Positions 1 through 10,336 of a stretch of 64,000 nt of DNA are shown piece by piece. The notes beneath the pieces are model-generated. The model saw only the letters and a program-made list of their open reading frames with translations, did no database searches and had not been told where the DNA came from. The position numbers and the translations under genes are program-made. This stretch comes from Nymphaea colorata. Taxonomy: Eukaryota; Streptophyta; Magnoliopsida; Nymphaeales; Nymphaeaceae. Each line of letters begins with the position of its first letter. Position 1 is the stretch's first letter. The DNA lies in the NCBI RefSeq assembly GCF_008831285.2, contig NC_045142.1:15751354-15815353 (forward strand), read 5' to 3'.

Positions 1-1125
1 ATTTAATTACTTAAAATATTCCGTTTTGTTTGTTTTTGTTTTTGTTTTTTTGTTTTTTTTACTTTTGTATGCTTCAGGGACTTTTAATAGAACTGAAGCA
101 AGTTACATCTACAACTTAAATGTACTTTTTGAACATTTCCAATGGACATCAATACTTCATAAGGAACCCACAAAGGAAAACTACTCTCATGCAGCTATCT
201 TATTTTAAGAATTGGTTATCTTTACATTTTATTTTTTATTTTTTGCATTTTTATATGGTTGTTCATAAATATTTAACCTTTAACAAATTAAACTGGCATT
301 AAGACATTTATTTTGAAGGGTGTCCTAGCCTCAAGTTGACTAATATTATGAACATTGGTGTAGTATCTGAAGTCCAGCAAGAATGTGTATTAATAGTCTT
401 CATGTGAAGTTGTGTGTGCATTTTCTTGTTTAGTTATCTTCAAGTATTTTTGCAATATATGGTGATTTTTATCAAATGAAAACTTGATTTTCCTGCTATT
501 ATTTGGAAACAGGGTAAATATGGAATTTGACATAGCTATAGGGGTAATTTGGGAAAAAATGTCTGATGTACTTAAGTAGTTATGTGTATAACTTGCATAT
601 AAATACGTAACAGTGAATATTATGATTTAGGGGCAAAAATGGAAAATTTCCTACCTCTAAACCCTTAAGCCAGGGACGAAAGCTAGACTTCTTAAGTTTT
701 TCCTAGAAAATATTGTAAACAAGACATGAGCATTTATGATGTTTGTAAACAGTAGTTTAATATAAAACATGTTTAAATTCAAGTTCTTCTTATGAAAAAC
801 TTTGATTTTTCTTTTATCAAAATTCTAATATTATAAGAGCTGTTAATTTTCTATTATTATAAATGCATTGAAATTTGAAACTCATAAAATGATTAGCATA
901 ATATATGTTTCCACTTTCCATCAAATTGCCCTTAAGAGTTAAGATTATATTTTTAAGGTTATATTACATAAAAAGCACTGTACAACTAAATCTTAAGGGT
1001 CAGATTTTTATTCCCAAATCTAAGTCGTCTGCATATATATATATATATATAGGACAGAGATTTGTCCAGCCTCCCATACATGTAGGCTCATGCATTTGCG
1101 TGTGAGAGGTCGGAGCATCCAGACA
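1..1125. other. AT-rich non-coding flank
   Basis: I see no gene here. The stretch is AT-rich with T-runs near 26-60 and a short (TA)n run at about 1032-1051. Short open frames are low-complexity and match nothing I recognise. It lies upstream of the hAT-like element and could be intergenic DNA or part of a long upstream intron of the CAF gene. Confidence 0.5.
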
Positions 1126-1192
1126 CCCATAGGCAGGGGCAGAGCCAGGATTTTATCTCGGGGCGGGCCGAACGGTCCAACGAACTGCAATG

Positions 1193-1194
<2 letters not shown>

Positions 1195-1280
<86 letters not shown>
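1195..1280. repeat. (TA)n microsatellite, about 86 bp
   Basis: Uninterrupted alternating TA just inside the left end of the hAT-like element. It generates artificial Tyr-Ile repeat frames on both strands, which are not genes. Confidence 0.95.
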
Positions 1281-1281
<1 letters not shown>

Positions 1282-1899
1282 CACACACTTTAGATAGCAT
1301 TTGCAAACCACAGTGTAGTAGAAGTGAACATATGCCGTATATAATTGTCCACGTCATGAACGTGAAACACGACCTCTCCTACGGCACATTTTAATAATTT
1401 TTTGTGCCATTAGCACAAAGTATGATCTGTCCTAAACAGATAAGGTGCTCTATTTCTATTACAGTGACGTTGTGAACATAAAGTGGACATACAAATATCA
1501 CAACGAAAAATATCGCATGATGGATCACACATATAGGACGTTACAACCCTGGATCACTCACGATGCTTTCTACAATTTCAATTTTTGAATACTTAAAACG
1601 TGGAGGATCTGAGTAAAAAAGAACAACATCAAGAGCTTTCAAACTAAAACAGCCAGCATCTTGGTTTTCTCCCTCTTCATTTTCTCCCAATTGATCAATA
1701 ACTTGTTTTTTTTAAATAATCTTGAATATTTTTCTTCATCTTCTCAATAAGCTAACACAAAAAATCTGAAATTAAAATAGACAATAAGATTTATACACAT
1801 CGAAGAAAGATACTAAAATTTTAACTTATGAAAAGCATTAATTTAAAACCAACCACCTTATAAACAGCAAATAAAGAAGACAATATTCACCTCGCCTCG

Positions 1900-2969
1900 C
1901 TAACTTGCTTTTTGAATTATCACGAGTGGAGTGAAGTCTTGCCGCATTATCAGGTGCTTGATTGGACAGTCAAAATCAGCTACCTTAGCTGCATCATCAT
2001 CAAAGGAAGGAACCTCAAAAAATTGTTCACATGAAGTGGTGACTAATCTAAAAAATGAAACAGGGAAAAGGGTCTTTTCGTCCATCTTGTGGCAAAAGGT
2101 GCAGGACATGGAATTTATTGACTTGGATGCTTTAAGTTAACCCATCAGAAAGGTGCACAAAGCACTTTGCACAGTTTACAGTTTATATGTATGGCCAATT
2201 GAAACAACATATAAAGAAAGAGACAATAAAGCACTACTTAGATACGGAACTAGAAACATATAGGAGGGACTGAAATCTTACTAAACTGAACCAATTGCAA
2301 TGCAGGGGCAATCAACTCCTTTGGTAATTGAAAAGTACCCTCTTTGCCCTTACCCTCGGACAACAAAGCGTCCTCATAGGTGAAATACACCTTAGTGTCA
2401 TTTTTGGCCCAAAATAGGGCATTTTTCCAGGTTATAAACACTTTTGCAGGAGAGTGTGAGCTGAGCAAATCGGCCATAAATTGCAATTTGTACTACCTAT
2501 GCAACACTTTTAACACTCCTTCTAAAATACAAAGACTAGGTTATAAACATTTTCCTGCATGAGGGTTTATCCTAACTCTCCATGTACATAATCCAGGTTA
2601 TAAACAATTAATGCAGGAGAGGTTGACTTCCCTCTCATCTTACATGTCCATATTCGCTTACGATACAAATTTATCCGGTTCAAATAGTCTCTGTTGAAAG
2701 CTAAGGAACATCTGTCATGGTCAAGAACCATTGGCTGAGCTGCTAAGATAATGACCCAATGGCAATAAACACTTTAATTTTGACAGATGAATTGAACATG
2801 AATATGGATAAATGAATGCTCTAAACATGTTATGGGTGAGTCAGTACTTAAGGCTCACAAACCAGTAAAAGGGCATCTTAAATTGGTCAAATTAGCTTAC
2901 AGTAGCACTATACCAATTTTAGCAGCAGCTTTCCTTCACCATTTTGATGCCTTTCAGTACCATCATCAC
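1900..2969 (-). pseudogene. Possible captured gene fragment with three exon-like blocks
   Basis: Three minus-strand blocks look exon-like. Block 1 (2969-2914) sits between a TTAG acceptor and a GTATAG donor and reads as a short acidic/basic peptide. Block 2 (about 2486-2282) contains the peptide YFTYEDALLSEGKGKEG and ends at a GTAAGA donor. Block 3 (2047-1900) follows a pyrimidine-rich TTTTTTAG acceptor, contains FEVPSFDDDAAKVADFDCP and ends at a stop. Composition is more protein-like than the flanks, and all of it lies inside the hAT-like element, as expected of transposon-captured host sequence. I do not recognise the family. Part of block 2 overlaps a local repeat, which weakens the case. 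It could also be decayed transposase or chance. Confidence 0.25.
2429..2650. repeat. Degenerate short repeat, three copies
   Basis: The core AGGTTATAAACA, followed by a TGCAGGAGAG-like segment, occurs at about 2430, 2538 and 2595, with diverged sequence between copies. It lies inside the hAT-like element. Confidence 0.6.
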
Positions 2970-4103
2970 CTAAGCAAAGTAAGTATCTTCTATTAGTCAT
3001 TCATTTGTTTGTACATAGCTAACACGTGAACAGTTGTAGGTATTTGTTTTTGCTTACGGCAGTTTATCGGTTACTAACTGTTTGTTTAAGCAATATATGC
3101 ATATTTCTGGAAACCAGAATTCTCACCTTCATTATTTACATTTTTCATAATTTTGTTGAATGGTTTCCCTTCATATTTGCAACTCTTGCCAATGTTCCAG
3201 ACACAAATATATCTTCCAAATATCAAATATTCACTGTGAGGTTTTTATCATATTGAAGTTTAACAGTTTACTGAAGCCTACTCTTTTTTCAAATTTACAG
3301 TGTTTGAAATTGTATCAGTAGATTCAGTATTTCTTTGTTGCTCTCGCACAAGTTCCTTATTAATTCTTAATTTTGTTGCTGGATATTGGATAAGCATTTG
3401 GTTAAGAGCAGCACAATAAAAGAGGTCAACAAACAATAACAGATTCAGTGAAAGATCAAGGTTAAAAAATAAAAAAATGTGCATAATAGAAATTAGAAAC
3501 CCACCATAAAACGGAGAGAAAAAAATGACAGAAAAGGTTAAGAAAAAAGAAAAACTAAAGTATGAAGGAAACGGCCCCACCATAGTTTACTATGCAACAA
3601 AAATGGAAGACCACTAAATAAAGTATGGAAGAAAGGAAACGGCCCATCTCCTTCCTGTACCAGCAGGCCCAGCACAGCAGCCTGCTCAGTGCTCAGTGCT
3701 CTCTTCTCTTGTCTCTTGGTCTTCCCTGCAGGCTGCGGACCTGCTCCCTTTCTCACTCGTTCATATTTCTGTTTCTCTAATCTCTATCTATCAGACCATC
3801 TCCCTCACAGCCTCACTCAGTCACCCTGTCTCTCGTTTTCTCCTCCCTCGCACTCTCTAGTCTCTCCGTCTCTCCCGTGCGTTTTCCCCTTTCAAAAATT
3901 GAAATAGGGCAAACCAAAGGGGTGGGCCTGGTTTTGTGGGTTGGAGTTGGATCCGGGTAGGGTAGGGCCAAATTGAATCCAGATTCAAATATTACATAAA
4001 AATAATAAAATTTTTGAATTTTTATAATTAACTTTTTTTTTTCGTTTGCCTGGGGTAGGGCCATCGCCCAGGCGGGCCCCCTCCCTCCGCCACTGCCCAT
4101 AGG

Positions 4104-4124
4104 ATTTCAGCTCCTCTCTCTCTC

Positions 4125-4178
<54 letters not shown>

Positions 4179-5114
4179 AAAACGGATACTCCTATTTAGG
4201 AAGAGTGCCTGCACGGTACCGACGACACCGGTATGGGTGTGGGTGCGGCGCTGACCGCATTGAGTACGGTCAATGTAACCGGGGTCAAATTTGTCCATTT
4301 TCAGACTGTCAACTTTGACCGAGTTTGAAATTATCCGTTTTAGATTTTAATGCGTTTTACATTCTAATGTTTTTTACAATTTTCACGTTTAAATTATCGA
4401 AACCCTTATGTTTCGTCGACGATGGTTTTCGTCTTCACTCTTTACCGAAGTGAAGAACCGACGACGGCAAGTGAACGGCGAGCGGAGACGGCAGGTACGA
4501 ACAGCGAGCAGCGACGGCAGGTGGCGAACAGCGAACGACGACGGTTCTTCACTTCGTCTTCATTTTTTCTTCTTTGCTGTTTCTTCATTTTTTCTTCTTT
4601 TGTTTGCTATTTTCTTCATTTTTGATCGAGCTCCATTCTTAAGTTCATGCAGAAGACTGTATTGGTTGTTGCTGTATTCGATCCGACGGCCAAGGAGAGG
4701 GACTGCTTGCCGGTATGTTTTGCAGAGGGTTTCCTCGACCCTCTGCCTTGAGGCGGAGGGTTTGCAGAGGCGGTGGTCGAAAGTGGAAAGGAGAAGAGAA
4801 GTGGGAAAAATCGGAGAGAGAGAGAGAGGGAGAGGGGAAGAACGAGGGTTTTAGTTTCCAAATCGCCTCAGTGATTTTATTTTTCATAAATTTGTGATTC
4901 TTACGAGGGTTTCAGTTTCTGTTTGTAATTTTTTGATATATATATGTGTGAATATATTATTCTGTTTCTGTTTGAAAATTTTTGACATTTATATATATGT
5001 GTGTGTGTGTGTGTGTACGGCCATAACCCCGCACCCAAATTTTTTAAAAATGGTTTGTACTTGCACCGGTACCCGCACCCGCACCCGTACCCATACCTGT
5101 ACCCATGTGACATA

Positions 5115-5145
<31 letters not shown>
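4104..5145. other. Segment between two (TA)n tracts, possible decayed TIR element
   Basis: The segment runs from a (TA)n tract at 4131-4171 to another at 5116-5145. Near the left edge there is a GGTATGGGTGTGGGTGCGG stretch. Near the right edge the reverse complement carries a similar run (GTATGGGTACGGGTGCGGGT, 5079-5098). This suggests weak terminal inverted repeats of an element inserted in TA-rich DNA. No protein is recognisable; open frames in the middle are low-complexity and serine/arginine-rich. Confidence 0.35.
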
Positions 5146-5147
<2 letters not shown>

Positions 5148-5990
5148 AAATGTCTTACCTTACACAAATGTCCACCTGACCATTTTGTCTGCACATTTCA
5201 GCCATCCATCTAAAAAACATTTGGTGGTTGAGATTTTTCTCTCTCATTATTGTTTCTCTCTCCCCGATGCCTCGTCCCCTCTCCTCGTCTCTCTCCCTGT
5301 TACCCCTTTCCCCCTTTATGATTTGAGAAGTTGGGGCTGCTGGTGGCTTTCTTGCCATCGCCTCCTTCCAAAGGCTGGCCGTTTGGTTGCTCCCGGACAC
5401 AGGTAGAAGGAGCAGATGGCAGTGAGGATGCCGACCTGCCCTTCTCAAAACACAAAGAGGGAGACCAGATGCATCCCCTGTCATGCTTTCACAAGGAGAG
5501 GTTGTAGATGGCCTTCCCACCACCAAACCTCTCGTCGACAGGGCGGCAGCCTGCCGATGAGAGGTCTGGCGGCAGGAAAGCCACCGACGATGCCTCCCCA
5601 TCCCTAAAAAATAATTTGTAGGATGATGCCTCCCCTTTCTTCAAAACTAATATATATAAACAGTTTTCTTTTAAGAGAGGAGGAGGCCAATGCTTCCTCC
5701 AACGCCGGCGGCTGTGCCTCTGCTCACCAGCAGGTCGGTAGGTCCGGTGTCAGCCTGCAGATGAGATGCGGAGAGACTACCAGCTGGGGAGGCTGCCTTC
5801 TCTTCCCCGGCAAGCACATTGTCGGTCAAACCGACGCTGCATCAAAATTTGTCGATTTTCAGGGAGAGAAAATGGGATGAGAAAGGGAGAGCAGAGAAAG
5901 ACTCAGCCACACGATCAATTTCAGATGGATGGCTGAGATACACAGCGAGATGTCCTCGGTTGACACTTGTGTAAAGAAAGATGTTTTCTT
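5146..5990. mobile_element. TIR element of about 845 bp flanked by (TA)n
   Basis: The left arm (5146-5211) and the reverse complement of the right arm (5923-5990) match along about 65 bp. They share CTTACACAA/CTTTACACAA near the outer edge and an exact TCAGCCATCCATCT block at the inner edge. Both outer ends merge into (TA)n tracts (5116-5145 and from 5991), so a target duplication cannot be read. No transposase is visible. The arm length and TA flanks fit a Mutator-like or Micron-type non-autonomous element, but the superfamily is not settled. Confidence 0.6.
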
Positions 5991-6014
5991 TATATATATA
6001 TATATATATATATA

Positions 6015-6050
<36 letters not shown>
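5991..6050. repeat. (TA)n microsatellite with one interruption
   Basis: Alternating TA interrupted near 6016. It borders the TIR element on its right side. Confidence 0.9.
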
Positions 6051-6052
<2 letters not shown>

Positions 6053-6204
6053 TTGATTATTAGATAAGAGTGTCTGGTTTCTATCCCTGACCTAAATTAT
6101 TTGGCTTTTACGAATTTCTTGTATATATATTTTAGGGGACTCAGGTGGAGTTGGCTCGGTTTGGACCCAAGATCCAAACCCCTGAAACACTCCCCTTCTG
6201 ATTT

Positions 6205-6750
6205 TTTTAGAGAAGAGAGAAAGGGTGGAAGTGGTGGCGGGGGGGGGGGGGGGGGGGTTTGCAGGGGGTGGAAACGTAAGGTAAGATGGCAGCAGGAAAT
6301 AAGGGAGGAAGAGAAGGGGGCAAGAGGGAGAGAAAGAAACCTTTGAGGGAGGGAAGAAGAAGAAGCAGTAAAAGGAAGAGAAGGCTGCAGTAGCAACAGG
6401 AGAGGTAGAAGAGGAAGAAAAGGAGGAGGAGTAAGTTGCTGTAAGAGCAGCCAGGTTCTGCACAGGCAGTAGGACCAAAAAAAAAAAAAAAAGAAGAGAG
6501 GGGAAAGGAAGAAACAAAAGAAGAAAAGGATGCTGCAGTGGCAGCAGAAAAAGAAAAGAGACGAGGGGGAGAGGAGTGAAGAGAGAGAGGTAGGGAGGGG
6601 CTGTGGTTTAGCAGCCAACTCAGGTGAGCTGAATGAAGAAAAGAATAAAAAGAAAAAAGAAAAAGAGAAAGAAGTGAAACAAGAAAGTGAAAGAAAAGAA
6701 AGAAGAAAAGAGCAAAAGAAGGGGTAAGAGAGTGAAAAAAAAAAAAGGGA
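6205..6750 (+). repeat. Purine-rich low-complexity block with a G run and an A run
   Basis: For about 540 bp the + strand is mostly purine (GA, GGA and GAA repeats). It includes an almost pure G run at about 6238-6257 and an A run at about 6477-6492. The opposite strand gives open frames of Ser/Phe/Leu/Pro runs that are compositional artefacts. Such tracts can in principle form triplex or G-rich structures. Confidence 0.85.
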
Positions 6751-6836
6751 AAGGGTTTCTCCCGACCATAAGGTCGCTTGTAGTATGCACACACCTGTGT
6801 TTTGTGCTGACGTAGACTATAATAAAAAAATTGAAA

Positions 6837-7017
6837 TGTGATTAGCTTGATTATAGTATATCCAACTGATTGGTGGAAATGGGTCTACTTATTGTTTTCT
6901 TATTTTTAGTGGACTGAAATTGTAAATATATTGTCGACACCCTAATCTCTTTTAATATGAGATTAGGGTCACGTGAAGAAGAACAGAAAAGTTTTCTCTC
7001 TCTCTCTGATCGCAACA
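6837..7017 (+). repeat. 5' LTR of copia element A (left edge uncertain)
   Basis: From about 6873 to 7017 it matches the 3' LTR with about five substitutions and a 4-bp indel. The first 35 bp or so align only weakly, so the start at TGT 6837 is provisional. It ends CAACA directly before the primer-binding site. It contains a 10-bp stem hairpin, CCCTAATCTC / GAGATTAGGG (6940-6968). Confidence 0.75.
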
Positions 7018-7030
7018 TGGTATCAGAGCC
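7018..7030 (+). promoter_or_regulatory. Primer-binding site of element A (initiator Met tRNA)
   Basis: TGGTATCAGAGCC follows the LTR end directly. This is the usual plant copia site complementary to the 3' end of initiator methionine tRNA, used to prime minus-strand cDNA synthesis. Confidence 0.92.
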
Positions 7031-7681
7031 TTCTCCAACAGCGGCAGTCAAGTAAGTTCTCCGGCAACTTCCTCCTCCAGCAACTTCTTCCTCCGGCGAC
7101 CTCCTTCCTCTTTCCTCCCCTTGTCGCCCATCTTTATCTCTTCTTACCCACCAACAAGGAGGCAGTAAGGAGATAAAGGTTGGGTGTGCTGCGTGGAGAA
7201 GGACTGATCACGCTTATGTGGAAGGCGTGATCAGATCCTTAAGTGGATCTCGTGGCTGCTGTTTGGTATGAGGAACAACAGATCATGTGGAGCAGATTTG
7301 TTTGTTTATGATGTTTAAGGCGTGATGAACGTGGAGTTGTTTTTAAAAAAGGGTGGATGATGTTTTGGCGACGGTGTGTGAAGAGACAGAAAATAGCAAG
7401 GTTCTGAAGCAGCAGTTTCAGTTTTCTGAAGGTGTAAACAGTCAGCAAAAAGCAGCAAAAACCAGGTGCAGTTTTTTGAAACTGGAAATCCATAGCAGTC
7501 GACCAAAAGTTCTGCAACTATCTTCTACTCTCTGTTATGCTGTTCAGACGCGGGCTGTTTCTGCGATTACAAATTTGTCTTGTTATCTATCATGCGATAC
7601 TCGTAGAGATATATTTCTCTATGGTGTTTGACTGCTGCATCCCTACTGTCGTGTGTCAGTTTTTTTTTTCTGTTTCCTACT
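7031..7681 (+). other. Untranslated leader of element A
   Basis: This lies between the primer-binding site and the first gag codon. It is CT-rich at first (CTTCCTCC runs near 7070-7120) and holds no convincing gene. A packaging signal would be expected here by analogy, but I cannot point to one. Confidence 0.6.
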
Positions 7682-8725
7682 ATGGCTGACGGTAGTATGT
7701 CAGAAAGTTCTAATGAATATAAGATGGCTGATAGGTCCTTTTCTTATGGAACCACAATCAAACTTGATGGTTTGAATTATGAAATCTGGTGTATTTATGA
7801 TGTTTGTGGCTGATCATAGAAAGAAATATATTATTGAAGAAGATGAACCTTTTGAGAAAAAAGGGAACTGCGTGGGATGAAGATAATAACATTGTAATGA
7901 CATGGATTATGAACAGTATAGAGTCCCGTATAGCTCCAACAATTACATACTACACCAAAGCTAAAGATATATGGTCTTTCCTGAAGAAGACGTATTCTCA
8001 TGCTACTAATATTATTAAAATTTTACAATTGGAAGAGGAGCTTTGTAACATACGACAAGGAGATCAAGATCTGTCACAATATTTTGCTACATTGATTGCT
8101 GCATATGAACGGTTAAAAGCTCTTCGCCCACCTTGGAAGCATTGTTATGCATCACATCTTGAAACTGGTATGGTATCAAAGTTTCTTTCTGGGTTATCTT
8201 CAGAGTATTCTGTGGCAAAGTCTCAAATTCTCACAGGTAGTGACCTTTTAGACTTAGTAGATACTTATAGGCTGAGTCGTCTTGCAGTCACTCTTACTCA
8301 GCCTACGCGTGACACCCTAGTCTCTGCACTTGTGATGTCAGGAGGACGTGGCCATAATTCTTCTATTGGAACTAGGGGACGTGGTGCAGGACGCGACAGA
8401 TTTTAGTGCTCCTATTGTTGTAAACTAGGGCATTTAGAGGATAGATATTGGGACAAACATCCCCATCTCCGTTCTGCTGGTCCACTAGGACGTGGTGGAG
8501 GGAGAACAAGCGCAGGAAAAGGGTCTTCTTCTTCTACTGCAACTTCCTCACAGGCTACAACTTCTATGGTTGAGTCTCCTACCTGTTCTCCTATACCTTC
8601 ATCGTATTCTCTCAACTTGAGCAAGAAAGAATCTGATCTGGTTCTAGCTCAGAGGTCTACCCCTGCCTCGACCAGCACAACTGCAATAGATTCAGCTTTC
8701 TCTGTTGGTGTCCCTATCAGTGACC
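7682..8725 (+). pseudogene. Element A gag remnant
   Basis: The ATG at 7682 opens a gag-like frame with the plant copia N-terminal motif KLDGLNYEIW. The frame shifts near 7800 and again at the A/G run near 7857-7863, then continues to 8406 with a recognisable UBN2-type gag core (WIMNSIESRIAPTI, then WSFLKKTYS). After a stop at 8404 the reading continues into a zinc knuckle, C-x2-C-x4-H, whose final cysteine position is Tyr. That would abolish metal binding. The product would have been the capsid/nucleocapsid protein of the element's virus-like particle. Confidence 0.8.
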
Positions 8726-10046
8726 CAAGTATGATATAGATTATTGACTTGAGAGCATCCAGACATTGTTGTAATCAGCCACAAATGTTTTTATCATTTA
8801 TCAGGTTCACTACACTACAACACGTCAGATTGGATGATGGCAAGTTGTCCCCTATTCAAGCGGTAATATCTACCTCACACCTTTTGGCACCATTACACAT
8901 GTGCTATATGCTTATCGATTTCTTGTTAACCTATTATCTGTTAAGAAATTGGCTAGAGATTTACAATATAGAGTCATTTTTTATCTTGGTTCATGTTCTT
9001 TTCAGGACTTACAAACTGGAAAGATGATTGGTGGCGGCCATGAACATGAGGGGCTCTATTTCCTATCTGGTCCTGTAGATGTTGCTGCATTTTCATTCAC
9101 ATCGAAGCCTTCTTCTTTGCAGTGGCATCTCAGACTGGGTCATCCCTCTTTGTCCAAGCTTCGTCGCATTTTTCCAGATATTCTTGCAATCAGAGTCTTT
9201 CTTATGTGATGCACGCTAGTTAGGCAAGCATACACGTAGTAGTTTCTCTTCGAGTCGGAGTCCTTTTGATCTTTTCCATGTTGATGTTTGGAGTCCAGGT
9301 TGAGTTTTCTTTCTTCACGTTTTTGTGATTACCTTGTTCTGGTTGATGATTTTACTAGAGTCAGTTGAGTATTTTTGTTACGGGACAGGTCTGAAGTCAT
9401 CTGTATTCTTCATAAATTTGTCAATGAAATAAAAACTCAGTTTGGTGTTATAGTAAAAAATATTGGCACTGATAATGTTCTTAAATTTAAGTCTTCAGTT
9501 GTACTTCAATTTTATGCCAATCATGAGATTCAACCACAATATACATGTCCCCACACATCCCAACAAAATGGTGTTGCTGAATGCAAACATTGACAGCTTC
9601 TAAATGTGGTCTACACCCTCATGTTGCATACTCATATGCCTGGTTACTTTTAGGGTGATGTTATTCTTACCGCATGCTATCTCACTAACAGATTGCCCTC
9701 GTCTACCATTAAAGAATGCATCCCCATTCAAATACTATATCCAGATCGGCCATTATTTCAATTTTCATATACCTCTCAAAGTATTTGGATGCACTTGCTT
9801 GGCACACATCTTAGGCCAAAACAAAAACAAACTTGTTGCCCAAGCTGTCAAATGTCTATTCATTATATTCTGCAATAAAAAAAGGCTATCGATGTTTTGA
9901 TCCCCAAAACAAGAAAGAGATTGTGAGTGCGGATGTTACATTCTTTGAGACTCGTCCTTATTTTTCCACTCCAAGCACCACTGTGTCTAAGCTCCCCATG
10001 TCTGTTCCTCTTCTTATTCCCCCAGGATCACTTGAGTCTATCATTT
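8726..10046 (+). pseudogene. Element A protease to integrase remnant
   Basis: Broken frames carry a GAG-pre-integrase HHCC-type segment (LQWHLRLGHPSLSKLRRIFPD at about 9118-9180) and integrase core pieces (IGTDN near 9464, then QQNGVAECKH near 9560-9590). Further on comes an integrase C-terminal segment with the GY-R-CFDP-x-V-x-ADVTFFET pattern near 9880-9950. Several stops and frame changes separate them, and the protease DSG motif is not clear. The piece stops where element B is inserted; the same element resumes at 15254. Confidence 0.75.
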
Positions 10047-10051
10047 CCTCT
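10047..10051. repeat. Target site duplication of element B, left copy
   Basis: CCTCT lies immediately left of element B and is repeated at 15254-15258. A 5-bp duplication is typical of copia integration and shows the two LTRs belong to a single insertion event. Confidence 0.95.
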
Positions 10052-10336
10052 TGTAGAAACACAAACCACAAAGAGAGAGTAGAGAACGAACACACAATAT
10101 ACGTGGAAAACCTCAGAAAGAGGTGAAAAACCACGGGGAAGCTCTGACCTAGGGGCTCACCGCAACCCTAGGAGAGAGAAAATTCTATTTCACTTAATTC
10201 AACACTTAAACATAAGTGACAATATAAAGAGGGAGAGAGGAGAAGCCGCCTAGGGTACCGAGCCCACCTCGGTACCCGCGCCCCATAGAACCGGGTCCAG
10301 ATATGGACCCGGTTCCCACAACAACATATTCTAACA
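10052..10336 (-). repeat. 3' LTR of element B
   Basis: 285 bp, TG...CA ends. It differs from the other LTR only at one base in the GCGCCCC/GCACCCC segment near 10279. It contains two hairpins: stem GGGTACCGAG/CTCGGTACCC with a 5-nt loop (10253-10277), and stem GAACCGGGTCC/GGACCCGGTTC with a 6-nt loop (10288-10315). Confidence 0.97.

Larger units (their letters stand above)
1134..4095. mobile_element. hAT-like DNA transposon, non-autonomous, 2962 bp
   Basis: The ends read CAGGGGCAGAGCCAGG on the left and, as reverse complement on the right, CAGTGGCGGAGGGAGG: imperfect terminal inverted repeats (12 of 16) of the CAGxGGCxGAG type found in plant hAT elements. The element is flanked by a perfect 8-bp direct repeat, CCCATAGG (1126-1133 and 4096-4103), the target duplication length of hAT transposons. 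No hAT transposase (dimerisation domain or RNase-H-like core) is recognisable, so it is probably non-autonomous. Inside are a long (TA)n tract, a small repeat family around 2429-2650 and exon-like segments on the minus strand that may be captured host sequence. Confidence 0.72.

Noticed and set aside
1088-1357. Long open frames of alternating Tyr-Ile across 1195-1280 (and similar at 39081-39623)
   Set aside because: They are translations of (TA)n microsatellites, not genes.
3026-3256. 76-codon + strand frame inside the hAT-like element
   Set aside because: Hydrophobic, low-complexity and without recognisable similarity.
6092-6794. Minus-strand frames rich in Ser, Phe, Leu and Pro (up to 231 codons)
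   Set aside because: They arise from the purine-rich tract on the opposite strand; no conserved domain, and the frames overlap each other.
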